The notes under the pieces are model-generated. The model ran no database searches and was not told the DNA's origin. It was given only the letters and a program-made list of their open reading frames with translations. 64,000 nucleotides of DNA from CAZRCG01 sp964598565. GTDB lineage: Bacteria > Bdellovibrionota > UBA2394. The position numbers and the translations under genes were made by a program. Shown here in pieces: positions 41,974-50,861 of this stretch (its first letter is position 1; the number at the start of each line of letters is the position of its first letter). The DNA lies in contig CAZRCG010000004.1 in assembly GCA_964598565.1 (NCBI GenBank), forward strand, positions 62,001 through 126,000, given 5' to 3'.

Positions 41974-42433
41974 CAGAGATAAACCCTCGTGGAAAGAGCT
42001 AGATTTGGCTCGAGATCGAGGTATTAAAACCACCAAGGGGGTGTCTCGACAGGAAAAACGAGAGTCAGCACTGGCGGCTACAAAAGCAAAAAAAGATTTG
42101 AACGCCCTTTTCTCGGGAGGAAAACTAAATCAAGAAAAGCTGGCTCGAAAGAAGGCGATTGAAGCCCTTCGAGGCTCGGCAAATTTTTCAGCCGAAATTT
42201 CTCGATATATAAAAGACTTTGGATTTCCGCGAGAGCTTGAAATGATTCTTGTATGTTGTGACCACAGAGATCCTCAAGAGTTGGCAGTATTCTTAAAAGA
42301 GATTTTACGATCGGTGCACAAACTTTCGTTGTCGGAGCAAGAGATATTAGTCGCCAAGCTTCGCTCGGTAGCCTTGTCCACCTTTGACCCTCAAGTCGTA
42401 GATCTTATCCAAGAGATTGAGAGCTCCTTGTAA
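41960..42433 (+). CDS. Conserved-type hypothetical cytoplasmic protein
   Basis: A 157-residue helical protein from TTG 41960, with AAGGAGA five bases upstream. The N-terminal half is highly charged (Lys/Arg/Glu) with DRGIKTTKGVSRQEKRES. The C-terminal half looks like a small helical bundle (FGFPRELEMILVCCDHRDPQ, KLSLSEQEILVAKLRS). No domain was recognised. It is convergent with der, 35 bases away. Confidence 0.6.
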   Translation: MLADDRDKPSWKELDLARDRGIKTTKGVSRQEKRESALAATKAKKDLNALFSGGKLNQEKLARKKAIEALRGSANFSAEISRYIKDFGFPRELEMILVCCDHRDPQELAVFLKEILRSVHKLSLSEQEILVAKLRSVALSTFDPQVVDLIQEIESSL

Positions 42434-42468
42434 ACGTTTCTTGTCAAAACGCCTTAAGCGAGCGCACT

Positions 42469-43872
42469 TTAATCTTTCGATTTTCCTCGAAAAACAAATT
42501 TAAACGGAATGCCTTCAAGCTTAAAGTGCTCTCTCAAGCTTCGTGCCAATTGCTTACGGTCTTCTTCCATAACCGCCCGCGGCGCATTACAAAATATCTG
42601 AAAGGTCATGGGTTTCACAGACGTTTGTACCCCGTAAGCAAACTTTAAATACTGATTGGCAGAACGACCCCATTCTCCTTGAGCCCCCCGGCGCGCAATT
42701 CGAGGCGGCTTATCGGCAATGGCTTTTTGAAGCCACTTATTAATTTGGGGGGTCGAGATCTCTCGATAGCTCTTCAAAACCTGCTGGAGTGTTGGTAACA
42801 CACGCTGACAGTGATGTCCTGTTTTGGCTGAAATGAAGACAATAGGTAAAATGGCCATCTCGCCAAGCTGATCTCTCAACCACTGACGATACTCTTTTTC
42901 CGTCCAATCATTTCGAAACAGATCCCATTTATTCACCACAATGACGGTGGGTTTAAGCGCGTCTTTTAATAATGCCAAAAGTTTTCGATCTTGAGAGGGG
43001 AGGTGAGCGCGCTTTTCAGCCTCTACCAAAAACAAAACAGCATCGGCTCGATTCAGATCTTTTAAAACCTTCTGGGTCGAAAAAATTTCAACGGGGTCTT
43101 CATGCCGACCATAGATATTGGCCTTGCGACGCAGCCCCGCAGTATCAAACAGAGTCCATGTCTCTCCCCGAAATGAAATCTCGGTATCGACTTTATCACG
43201 TGTCGTCCCTGCTTCAGCACCCACCATAGATATAGACTGACCGGCCAAGCGATTCATTAAACTGCTTTTGCCCACATTTGGTCGACCCATCACAAAAATC
43301 GAACGACTTGACGACGGCTTTTCGTTCTCAAAAATAGTTTTCTTAACTCCAGATTTTTGGTGATATTTCAGACGAGATTTTGAGACACCTTCACTTGAAA
43401 GTACGGATTCTAAGAGATCAAAAAAATCACCCAGACCGTCTTTACGCTCTACCGACAATGTTCCATGGTAGGCTGGCTTCCAGCGTAAGGCCTCTTGTCC
43501 GTAGGTCTTAAACGTCTTCTTGTCAGACTTATTCACCAGAAGAATGAAAGGCTTCTCAAGTTTTCTTATAAACTGATGCACTTCGTGGTCGGTCGAAACG
43601 AGAGGCTCCGATCCATCCACCACAAACAAAAGAACGTCAATCTGCTCAAGATTGCGCTCACCGAGATTTCGCAAATCTCGACCATCGCCCCCAAAGCCCG
43701 CCAAGTCCCAAACCTCGACCGATTTGCCTGAATCTAGAGTGATTTCTGCTCTTAAAAGATCTCTGGTCACTCCTGGCTGATCCCAAACCAAGGCCTGGCG
43801 CCGACCTACAAGTCGATTAAAAAGGGAGCTTTTACCCACATTGGGCCGACCTACGAGAGCAACGGTAAACAT
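42469..43872 (-). CDS. der: Ribosome-assembly GTPase Der (EngA)
   Basis: Der carries two GTPase domains and a KH-like domain and is needed for 50S subunit assembly. In this 467-residue protein both G1 loops are present (GRPNVGKSSLFNRL near residue 9; GRPNVGKSSLMNRL near 200). So are the G3 motifs DLAGFGG (a variant of DTAG) and DTAGLRRKA, and the G4 motifs NKSD and NKWD. The C-terminal KH-like domain (NQYLKFAYGVQTSVKPMTFQ, IPFKFVFRGK) is complete. The linker between the G domains is a little long. Confidence 0.95.
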   Translation of the reverse strand: MFTVALVGRPNVGKSSLFNRLVGRRQALVWDQPGVTRDLLRAEITLDSGKSVEVWDLAGFGGDGRDLRNLGERNLEQIDVLLFVVDGSEPLVSTDHEVHQFIRKLEKPFILLVNKSDKKTFKTYGQEALRWKPAYHGTLSVERKDGLGDFFDLLESVLSSEGVSKSRLKYHQKSGVKKTIFENEKPSSSRSIFVMGRPNVGKSSLMNRLAGQSISMVGAEAGTTRDKVDTEISFRGETWTLFDTAGLRRKANIYGRHEDPVEIFSTQKVLKDLNRADAVLFLVEAEKRAHLPSQDRKLLALLKDALKPTVIVVNKWDLFRNDWTEKEYRQWLRDQLGEMAILPIVFISAKTGHHCQRVLPTLQQVLKSYREISTPQINKWLQKAIADKPPRIARRGAQGEWGRSANQYLKFAYGVQTSVKPMTFQIFCNAPRAVMEEDRKQLARSLREHFKLEGIPFKFVFRGKSKD

Positions 43873-43915
43873 GCCCCTTGTCTTAGCCTAGGTGACGAAA
43901 CTTGCCCACGAGCAA

Positions 43916-44332
43916 TTATTTTTTCTGTAAGACTCGATCGATAGAAAATCGACCAGCCCCAATAAGAAAAATCACCGAAAAGGCCACAAAATATAAGAAG
44001 GCGAGTTCTTTCTTATCCCAAGGATCTCCCGCGTGCACGATGAAGGTTGCCACACCCATGGTAATGGCCGCAGGTAGTGCTCCTAAGCGGGTAAAAAATC
44101 CTAAGGCAATCATAGCCGGGCCCACAAGTTCTCCTGCGAGTGCCAAAATCAGACTAATCTGAGAGCTGCCGATGCCCAGCGGATCGGGAAAGGTTTGGGA
44201 CAGCGATGCAAAGTTGTTAAACTTCGCAATGCCGTGCAGAAACATCATTGACAGGCCAAAGGCGAGTCTGAGCGACAAGAGGGCAAGATCATGAAATAAA
44301 GACTTATCCAGGAAGGAATCTAACTTTCTAAT
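43916..44332 (-). CDS. DoxX family membrane protein
   Basis: A 138-residue protein with four membrane helices (LSLRLAFGLSMMFLHGIAKF, LILALAGELVGPAMIALGFF, ALPAAITMGVATFIVHAG, ELAFLYFVAFSVIFLIGAG). The pattern of an early R-L-GxxMxxHGxxKF and GELVGPxxxALGFFTRLGA block is that of the DoxX/YphA family, often linked to redox homeostasis. ATG 44332 lies 13 bases after the FtsX-like gene, so it may be the last gene of the tesA-ybbA-ybbP unit; a TTG at 44353 overlaps that gene. Confidence 0.8.
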   Translation of the reverse strand: MRKLDSFLDKSLFHDLALLSLRLAFGLSMMFLHGIAKFNNFASLSQTFPDPLGIGSSQISLILALAGELVGPAMIALGFFTRLGALPAAITMGVATFIVHAGDPWDKKELAFLYFVAFSVIFLIGAGRFSIDRVLQKK

Positions 44333-44345
44333 CATAGCGCTAAGA

Positions 44346-46856
44346 TTACTCAATCAGATTCCGGCCCGTCAATTTACGAATCTTAGAGCTTAAAACAATT
44401 AGGCCCAAACCGATCACAAGACTTAGAGTAAGCACCCCTAAGAGCGGAGCTGGTGCATAAAACGTAAACGGACGTGAGAAAGTTACCTCGACGAGAGTCT
44501 TCGAGAAAAGAAATGAGAACAGAGTCGATGTTGTAGTAACAAAAACTACTAAGAATAAAAACTCTCTCTGAACGATGCTTCTCAACGTAGTACTCGAAGG
44601 CGCCTGCATTGCAAATACTTCCCATTCTAAACGGCGCTTTCGAAACAGCTCTTGCATCAAGACTGCCACAATCCATACACCAAAGATGACGATCAACACT
44701 AAGACGGCCAGAGCTACTCGCTTTAACAAAGTTATCAAGCTTTGCACTTTAGCAATCGATTCTTCCACGGACACTACCGACACTGATGACCACTCTGACA
44801 CCAACCAAGAGTAGAACTCCGTATTCTGCCCGGCTGGGCGTCGCACCGTTGCTACAAAGCTTTTTGGCGCATCTTCTAAGACGCCCGTCTGAAAGCTTAA
44901 AAAGAAATTGGGCTCGAATCTTAACCAATCGACCTCTCGAATGCTTGTGATGATTGCCGTCACAGTTTGGCCCAGAATATCAAAGGTCAGTCGATCTCCC
45001 AGCCTCAACCCGTGGCGCTCGGCATAACGCATTTCGACCGATAGAGACGGATCGACGGTCGATGACGCATCAAAAGGCTGAAGCGCATAGAAACCTTGAA
45101 CGATCTGCTCCGAAATAAAAGGCTTATCTCGGTAAGAAAGTCTTACCGGATAGTTTTTAAATGCGACCTCATCTACTGGCTTGCCATTCTTCAGTACAAT
45201 TCGCCCTTGTATCAGAGGCGAAATTGCCTCGAGTGACGTGCCCCGCTTCTGAAGATCGGACTTGAGTGCCTCGATAGAATCTTCAGGAATATTAAACAAA
45301 AAATAGTCAGGTTGATCTCGTTGAACTGACAGCCAAGTCTGCAACGACGCTTGAAGGTGAAAGACGCTTTGAATCGTAAAACTTAAAATAAAAAGCGATA
45401 CGAGAATCATCTTCATCGACAGCTGCGGTCTTATAAGACTTAACCATGCGAGTCGATTATAGGCAGTCCATTGTCTCAACCGTAGCCGATTAAATCGCGC
45501 AAGCATCAACGACAATTCAACAAATCCAATTAGCATGGCAAATGTTATGATAAGAAAAACCGTCACCATAGCAGCCGTCTGGGAGGTCGCCCACGCAAGA
45601 ACCGCAAAGACAAAAAAGGTCGTAAGCCATTCTTGTCGATCTACGTGCGATGGTCGAGACAGAGCGGCAACCAACGACTGATGTTTGAGGTTTCGAAAGT
45701 AAAAATAGGTCAATAGCCCCATCATCAGGGCCATCGAACCAGCTAGGGATAGAAGAGAAACAAGACGTGACGATAGGGGTGGAACGGGGAGCTGAAAAAT
45801 AGGAAAAAAGAATCGAATGAGGGCAGGCACGACACTCAAACCAAGTTCGAGTATCAGCGTCGATAGAACTAGCGCCATGGCCATGATCGCACCATAAAGT
45901 TTACTGTGGCCTCGACGTAGTGCAGACCAGCTCGTACCTAAGACATGCAGCATGGCATACGATGATTCATCTGAGGCCCAAAGAATGCGCAGCTTTGAAA
46001 AAAGTGTGACCAGTATAAAGAATACAAAAATTAAAATCATTGTGCCGATGATATTCAAGGCAAGATCCGCACTTCGACGCATGCTGGCCATGCCATCTTC
46101 GGCCTTTACAAAATAAAATGCCGAGCCTCCTGGTGAGGCTTTCAAGGCGTCAGTATCGACCGTCTGGCCAGCCTCCAGTAAAAATAAGAGTCGGTAAGAA
46201 ATCTGCATTTCTTGCGCGAGACTTTGAAAGCGAACGAGATCTGAACGATGAATATAAACCTGATCTCCAAAAGTCATTGCAGAGAATCCCTCTGTAGAAT
46301 CTTCGGTAATCAAATCTTTAACGACAAATGTTTGACCGGCCAGAGAGACAGTATCCCCCAGAGTCAAACTCATCGACTGAGCAAGACTTTCGGCAATATA
46401 CACCAAGGGGAGTGAATCATTCTGCGACGGCGGCGGCTGATCGCCAAACGAAAGGACACCTTTTGTGCCCCGAATTTCACCGACAAGCGGATAATCGTCG
46501 GCGCCTCCGACGGCCTTCACCTCAACCACTTTGGCCAAGGCTGGATGCTGCGGATCGGTGGATCGAATCATCGTGCGCCACGTAACTTCTTCGGTGCTTG
46601 ACTGCGGCTGCAGCGCGTTCGCAAAGAACTGGCGATCGTCATCAGTGATTGGCCTTAGAGAGGCCACTCGTAGCGAACCGCCCAAAAGAGCTCGAGCGCG
46701 TTGGTCGACGAAGCCTTGAAAGAGACCCTCTAGCAGGCAGACCCCGTAGAACCCTGAAAAGGCAATGACAAAAAACAAGAGCAGAGCCTTCATCTCGGGC
46801 CTTCTGTAAAAGCTTCTTCTCAGTGAAAAATAATCAGACGCCTTTAAGTTGGCCAT
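44346..46856 (-). CDS. FtsX-like ABC permease, YbbP type
   Basis: An 836-residue permease with about ten helices and two large periplasmic domains, the layout of YbbP. A helix at the N-terminus (ALLLFFVIAFSGFYGVCLLE) is followed by a MacB/PCD-type extracytoplasmic domain, a central multi-helix block, a second domain and three C-terminal helices (VALAVLVLIVIFGVWIVAVL). It overlaps the ybbA-like ATPase gene by 23 bases. In E. coli tesA, ybbA and ybbP are also adjacent, and the same order here makes the call solid. It is thought to act in lipid or envelope export; the substrate is unknown. Confidence 0.85.
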   Translation of the reverse strand: MANLKASDYFSLRRSFYRRPEMKALLLFFVIAFSGFYGVCLLEGLFQGFVDQRARALLGGSLRVASLRPITDDDRQFFANALQPQSSTEEVTWRTMIRSTDPQHPALAKVVEVKAVGGADDYPLVGEIRGTKGVLSFGDQPPPSQNDSLPLVYIAESLAQSMSLTLGDTVSLAGQTFVVKDLITEDSTEGFSAMTFGDQVYIHRSDLVRFQSLAQEMQISYRLLFLLEAGQTVDTDALKASPGGSAFYFVKAEDGMASMRRSADLALNIIGTMILIFVFFILVTLFSKLRILWASDESSYAMLHVLGTSWSALRRGHSKLYGAIMAMALVLSTLILELGLSVVPALIRFFFPIFQLPVPPLSSRLVSLLSLAGSMALMMGLLTYFYFRNLKHQSLVAALSRPSHVDRQEWLTTFFVFAVLAWATSQTAAMVTVFLIITFAMLIGFVELSLMLARFNRLRLRQWTAYNRLAWLSLIRPQLSMKMILVSLFILSFTIQSVFHLQASLQTWLSVQRDQPDYFLFNIPEDSIEALKSDLQKRGTSLEAISPLIQGRIVLKNGKPVDEVAFKNYPVRLSYRDKPFISEQIVQGFYALQPFDASSTVDPSLSVEMRYAERHGLRLGDRLTFDILGQTVTAIITSIREVDWLRFEPNFFLSFQTGVLEDAPKSFVATVRRPAGQNTEFYSWLVSEWSSVSVVSVEESIAKVQSLITLLKRVALAVLVLIVIFGVWIVAVLMQELFRKRRLEWEVFAMQAPSSTTLRSIVQREFLFLVVFVTTTSTLFSFLFSKTLVEVTFSRPFTFYAPAPLLGVLTLSLVIGLGLIVLSSKIRKLTGRNLIE

Positions 46857-47523
46857 AATGAAACCTTAAAGTTCGGTCGCAGTGCTGAGCTAATTCAGCA
46901 TCATGAGTCACTAAGAGCACAGAGGTTTTTGTCTCTTTCGAAAGCGTCAAGAATAGTTTAGTCACCTTCTCTGATAGCGCATCGTCTAACGACGCTGTCG
47001 GCTCGTCGGCCAAAATGACTCGCGGCCGCAGCGCAAGAGCCCGAGCGATGGCGATTCGCTGGGCTTCTCCTCGACTGAGTTCATCGGGAAAATGGTTCTG
47101 ACGATTGTCGACCTCAAGAGCTTCCATGAGCTCCATCGTGCGTTCATGGGCGCGGGGATCTTCGTTGAGATCAAGAGGAAGGCGGCAATTTTCATAGGCA
47201 GTAAAGTGAGCAATGAGATGAAACTGCTGAAAAATGAAGCCCATAAATTTTGAGCGATAACGATTAATATCGTCATCACTCCACGACAGAGCCAGTTGGT
47301 CTTCCCATAAAATATCGCCGTGATCAGGTCGATCTAAGAGCGCGCACAGAGAAAGAAATGTCGACTTTCCAGAACCTGAACGACCAACCAAAGCTAGCGA
47401 TTCACCTTCCATCAAGTCTAATGAGACAGAGTTTAGAACTTGAAGCGCACTTCGCTCTTGATGAGTTTGCGACGCGACAAACGATTTAGAAATATTTTTA
47501 ACGCTTAAGATGTTTGGGGGCAT
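46834..47523 (-). CDS. ybbA: ABC exporter ATPase, YbbA/LolD type
   Basis: A 229-residue ATPase with Walker A GRSGSGKSTFLSLCALLDRP, Q-loop GFIFQQFHLIAHFTAYENC, signature LSRGEAQRIAIARAL (Arg for Gly), Walker B VILADEPTASLDD and switch LLVTHDAELAQHCDR. The pattern is that of MacB/LolD/YbbA ATPases that work with FtsX-type permeases. It lies between the esterase and permease genes with overlaps on both sides. Confidence 0.9.
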   Translation of the reverse strand: MPPNILSVKNISKSFVASQTHQERSALQVLNSVSLDLMEGESLALVGRSGSGKSTFLSLCALLDRPDHGDILWEDQLALSWSDDDINRYRSKFMGFIFQQFHLIAHFTAYENCRLPLDLNEDPRAHERTMELMEALEVDNRQNHFPDELSRGEAQRIAIARALALRPRVILADEPTASLDDALSEKVTKLFLTLSKETKTSVLLVTHDAELAQHCDRTLRFHYGQLKGV

Positions 47524-48253
47524 TGTCTTTCACCTTGCCCGCCATTGTGACCTGTTTTATGGCATTTTCAAAATAGGGAAGCAGAGTATTTGCAATTCTT
47601 TTATGCCCTATGGAGTTAGGATGAATACCATCGGGCAAGACGGCTTCCGTTGTACCGCCCACACCTTGTAAAAGATAAGGCACCAAAACAACCTTATGAT
47701 CTTCTTTCGAGTTTTGCGCCGCCAAATCTCTAAAAATCGACTCAAATCCACGCGCATAATCCGCCCCGTAGTTTTGAAAAATCTTCATCCCTGCAAGAAT
47801 GACAATAATTTCATGATCATGGGCCAACTGAATAGCGCGATCGAGGCTGTCTTTGATCGCGGGTAGGGAACTTCGTTTCAGGGCATCGTTTCCCCCCAAT
47901 TGAAGAAATACGATATCAGGCCTTTTCTTTTTCAGAGCCCAGCGGAGTCGAGACACGGCACTCGACGAAAGACTCCCCGAAATTGAAGCATTGGTGATAT
48001 CAACGTTCGGGTATTTCTCTTTTAAGGATTTCTGCACGATAGCTATATACGACTCTTCGACGGAAACCCCGAAGCCCTCACTCAATGAATCGCCCATGAC
48101 AAGAATAGAAACGGCCCCTGCATCGGCCGATAGATCGGATTCTAAATTAAAGAAACTCAGCCCTAAAAGGAAGTACCCAAAAAACTTCCAAGTGAAATAC
48201 CAAGTAAAAAGTGAAAACTTCTTAGTTTGCTCCTGGGTTGATAGTATTTTCAT
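47498..48253 (-). CDS. tesA: TesA-like GDSL lysophospholipase/thioesterase
   Basis: A 251-residue SGNH hydrolase from ATG 48253. A single N-terminal hydrophobic segment (FFGYFLLGLSFFNLESDL) suggests export. The catalytic serine is in VMGDSLSEGFG, the oxyanion residues in NASISG and LQLGGNDAL, and the Asp/His pair in LPDGIHPNSIGH. Order and spacing fit TesA, a periplasmic esterase. Longer frames run into the neighbouring gene. The tesA-ybbA-ybbP order is conserved in proteobacteria. Confidence 0.88.
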   Translation of the reverse strand: MKILSTQEQTKKFSLFTWYFTWKFFGYFLLGLSFFNLESDLSADAGAVSILVMGDSLSEGFGVSVEESYIAIVQKSLKEKYPNVDITNASISGSLSSSAVSRLRWALKKKRPDIVFLQLGGNDALKRSSLPAIKDSLDRAIQLAHDHEIIVILAGMKIFQNYGADYARGFESIFRDLAAQNSKEDHKVVLVPYLLQGVGGTTEAVLPDGIHPNSIGHKRIANTLLPYFENAIKQVTMAGKVKDNAPKHLKR

Positions 48254-49640
48254 CACAGATATAACCGACATACATTTCTGAATTAAAAAATAGGTAGTCC
48301 GCCGCAGTCCCAGCAGTATAGGGCCCACCGGCATCGGGGTCAGCTGAAAAATCTGCAAAACCAAACGCTCGATAGTTCCAAGAGTTAGGAGCCGCATCAG
48401 CCGCAAGTTTATAATCTTTCCAGTCAGCTCGATCGCCGTAAGGTCCAGGATTGGGCCGAGGATAGGTATCTGGGGCCGTTAGATCGGTTTCTGTCCCGGC
48501 AACATCCGGGTCAGCTGTCAATGTACCGGCCAGCAACGCGAGCAGCTGATCTTTCGTATTCCACTCACGAATCATCACACGGATACGAGCGGTCACTTCT
48601 TCGTTCGAATTAAGACAATCATACTGAAAATAACCAGAGTGACTGAGTCGTGAGTTGTTATAGAGATCACGAGCCGCCAGAAATGTACCAGGCACGTCCG
48701 GAATCGCTCCGGTCTGCGGATGTTCATCAGGATTAAAATAATTTGCCTTATTGATATTGCCGAAACCGTTGTTAAATGAGAGATCAACTTTAAATATATT
48801 TGAGAGTCCGCCTTGATCCACGTTCGAGATCAGAAACATTGGCATTCCAGTACTAGGATCTTTTGGATGCTCCGAATCCATCGCAGGCCCCGCAAAACAA
48901 TTGCCATATTCACCAGGCCATTCCTCCCAGCCGTCGGCCACATCTTCAGGCGTAATCACCGTTTTGTAATACGGACCGAAGCAACAGTTCTTTCCACAGT
49001 TACTTCTTTCCGTATAATCCCAAGGGCATTTCAAAGCATCACTACTCCGAGCGGCTGTTCCAAATAGAAATTCATGGGTTCTCCACCCAATTCCCGAAAA
49101 ATAATACCAGATATCCGCTGTAGCTGTTGCATCACCAGCTCCATCAGGATCTCTCGCTTGAATCACATTATCGCCATCGACTTCGTACAAGACTGCGGTA
49201 GGTGCCGCGCCCACAGGAACGCTGTTATAGAAGTACGGCATAAATTGGCGATACTCGCAGAGATCTTCGGGCATGGTATCGTTCAACTGCACCACTCTGA
49301 ACCATAGATCGAGCTCGTGCATATCTACGATGCAAAGAATATCCTCTCCACTGGCAAGTACTCGGCATTCCGTCGAGCCATCGCCATTCTTGGAGATCTG
49401 AGTAAGGTAGTTTATATTTTCGACCACCGTGACTTCAAAGTACTCACTCGTTGCTGCGGCCGAACCTGTGGGCACTTCACCAATAGTACCATCATCGGCA
49501 ACATCGTCACTGTCGTCTCCGTCTGCAGTATCCGCAGAGGTGTCGGCAGTTTCTTCCACTGCGCAGCTCGAGACGACAAAGGCCGATAGCAGTGCTAGAA
49601 ATAAAAACAGAAATGATGAAGCGTTCACAACACGTTTCAT
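48222..49640 (-). CDS. Large lipoprotein of unknown function
   Basis: A 472-residue lipoprotein with lipobox VSSC (cysteine near residue 26) and an acidic Asp/Thr-rich linker (ADTSADTADGDDSDDVADDG). The body is rich in Asp, Pro, Tyr and Trp and includes a cysteine-dense stretch (SNCGKNCCFGPYYK). It has other isolated cysteines that may form disulfides, and a C-terminal segment with several DPD and GPY turns. No family was recognised. It sits upstream of tesA and overlaps its start by 32 bases, so it may be co-expressed. The acidic linker could position it on the cell surface. Confidence 0.7.
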   Translation of the reverse strand: MKRVVNASSFLFLFLALLSAFVVSSCAVEETADTSADTADGDDSDDVADDGTIGEVPTGSAAATSEYFEVTVVENINYLTQISKNGDGSTECRVLASGEDILCIVDMHELDLWFRVVQLNDTMPEDLCEYRQFMPYFYNSVPVGAAPTAVLYEVDGDNVIQARDPDGAGDATATADIWYYFSGIGWRTHEFLFGTAARSSDALKCPWDYTERSNCGKNCCFGPYYKTVITPEDVADGWEEWPGEYGNCFAGPAMDSEHPKDPSTGMPMFLISNVDQGGLSNIFKVDLSFNNGFGNINKANYFNPDEHPQTGAIPDVPGTFLAARDLYNNSRLSHSGYFQYDCLNSNEEVTARIRVMIREWNTKDQLLALLAGTLTADPDVAGTETDLTAPDTYPRPNPGPYGDRADWKDYKLAADAAPNSWNYRAFGFADFSADPDAGGPYTAGTAADYLFFNSEMYVGYICDENTINPGAN

Positions 49641-49788
49641 AAAACCCCCACAGCCTCATTTTAGTGCGGAGCTTCGTTTGGAGCGGAGTGGCAGAATCAT
49701 CGCGGCCGGACGTAAAGTATCGTATTTTTAAAGCGGTTGTAGACAAAACCCCTTTGTAACCCTAAATTTAGGGCGGTCTGGCATTCGA

Positions 49789-49865
49789 GGGCGATTAGCT
49801 CAGCTGGTTAGAGCGCCACGTTGACATCGTGGAGGTCAGAGATTCGAGTTCTCTATCGCCCACCA
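49789..49865 (+). tRNA. tRNA-Val (anticodon GAC)
   Basis: A 77-base gene including an encoded CCA. Acceptor GGGCGAT/ATCGCCC, D-arm AGCTCAGCTGGTTAGAGC, anticodon stem CCACG/CGTGG with loop TTGACAT (anticodon GAC), T-arm AGAGATTCGAGTTCTCT, discriminator A followed by CCA. Confidence 0.97.
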
Positions 49866-49978
49866 TTAGGCCCCATAATACAAGATGAGCCAGATGAGCC
49901 CAGGTTGAGCCCTGGATAGACGCTTTCTTAAAATGATCGTAGGTCAAAATTAGATAACACCTGAAATTTCATTTTTAC

Positions 49979-50497
49979 TCAGGGAATATCACGTTCCTGT
50001 AGCTCTCCTGAATTCAGTGTAAAACGTTTCGTTCGACTGGCAAGACGAAGAGGCTCTGACGACGATAAAGACTTTTCAATTTTGTAAGGAGTGGTGCCGA
50101 TTTTTGTTAAGACAGGTTGTGCGGGGCTAGAAACACCGGTTTGATTCTGACCCAGACTTCGAATTTCTGGTTGTATCGTAGGCTGAACTCCAAACGCGAT
50201 GGAAATGACTCCAACGCTCAAACTTGCTCCACCCAGATTTGCAACCATATCACCCATTTCTCGCTTACCTCCAGTGTAAGGATCGACCAATTCTTTTGCG
50301 AGACCAATGCTCGACACGAGTGCAAAGCAACCAAGGCCGGATATCCAGTGATTGTCGGTTATCAAATGGGCAATCGTACTGCAGGTGGAACCCATAGCGG
50401 CAGATACCGCAAAGTGCGCTTGTTTATCGGGAGCCATGCCATGAGCCATGGACGAAAGCCCCAAAAAGGCGGCGAGAAATAGTGAAGCTAATCGCAT
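49979..50497 (-). CDS. YfiM/VanZ-like exported or membrane protein
   Basis: A 172-residue protein with a signal peptide (LASLFLAAFLGLSSMAHG). The core APDKQAHFAVSAAMGST, IGLAKELVDPYTGGKREMGD and MVANLGGASLSVGVISIAFG follows the D-K-x-x-H-F / G-x-x-K-E-x-x-D / D-x-x-A-N-x-x-G pattern of YfiM/DUF2279 and VanZ-like small membrane proteins. A polar C-terminal tail follows. The molecular role is not known; relatives are envelope proteins. Confidence 0.7.
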   Translation of the reverse strand: MRLASLFLAAFLGLSSMAHGMAPDKQAHFAVSAAMGSTCSTIAHLITDNHWISGLGCFALVSSIGLAKELVDPYTGGKREMGDMVANLGGASLSVGVISIAFGVQPTIQPEIRSLGQNQTGVSSPAQPVLTKIGTTPYKIEKSLSSSEPLRLASRTKRFTLNSGELQERDIP

Positions 50498-50861
50498 CTA
50501 ACAACTCCTTCGCCAAGCTTGTAAAAGCCATTCACCATAAAGTCATGAATGAGCAAATTTTATGCCATGCCGTATCCCACCGAATTAATTCATGAAATGG
50601 ATGGTCAATCTGGGGAGGCCTTACTGATGTTGCGAAACGTAGGGAAGATGCTGTTATTTTGGTTTGTTACTTTAGCCTTTACATTCCTTTGAGGTAGCCA
50701 CCGCCCGCCTTTCTTAAAGAGCAATTTTTGTCATCTGCACACAGTCATAGATGCCCGAAAGTGGGTGGGCAATATTGAGTCTGCCTCAATGCTTTCAGAT
50801 ATTTAATCGCCCTTTTAGGCTCGGCATTACTCTTGCTCCCAAACTACCCGGAGGTGCTGGT
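50498..50861. other. Intergenic region before the DUF1588/DUF1501-type operon
   Basis: About 360 bases, divergent side. It contains the short hydrophobic ORF listed next. No clear promoter boxes were found. GGAGG at about 50850 is the ribosome-binding site of the next gene. Confidence 0.5.
50627..50692 (+). CDS. Possible 21-residue hydrophobic peptide
   Basis: ATG 50627 has GGGGAGG eight bases upstream and encodes MLRNVGKMLLFWFVTLAFTFL, a positively charged start and one membrane-spanning helix. An 11-codon frame (50592-50627) ends on it as TGATG, suggesting coupled translation. It could be a small membrane peptide, a type I toxin-like peptide, or chance. Confidence 0.3.
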   Translation: MLRNVGKMLLFWFVTLAFTFL

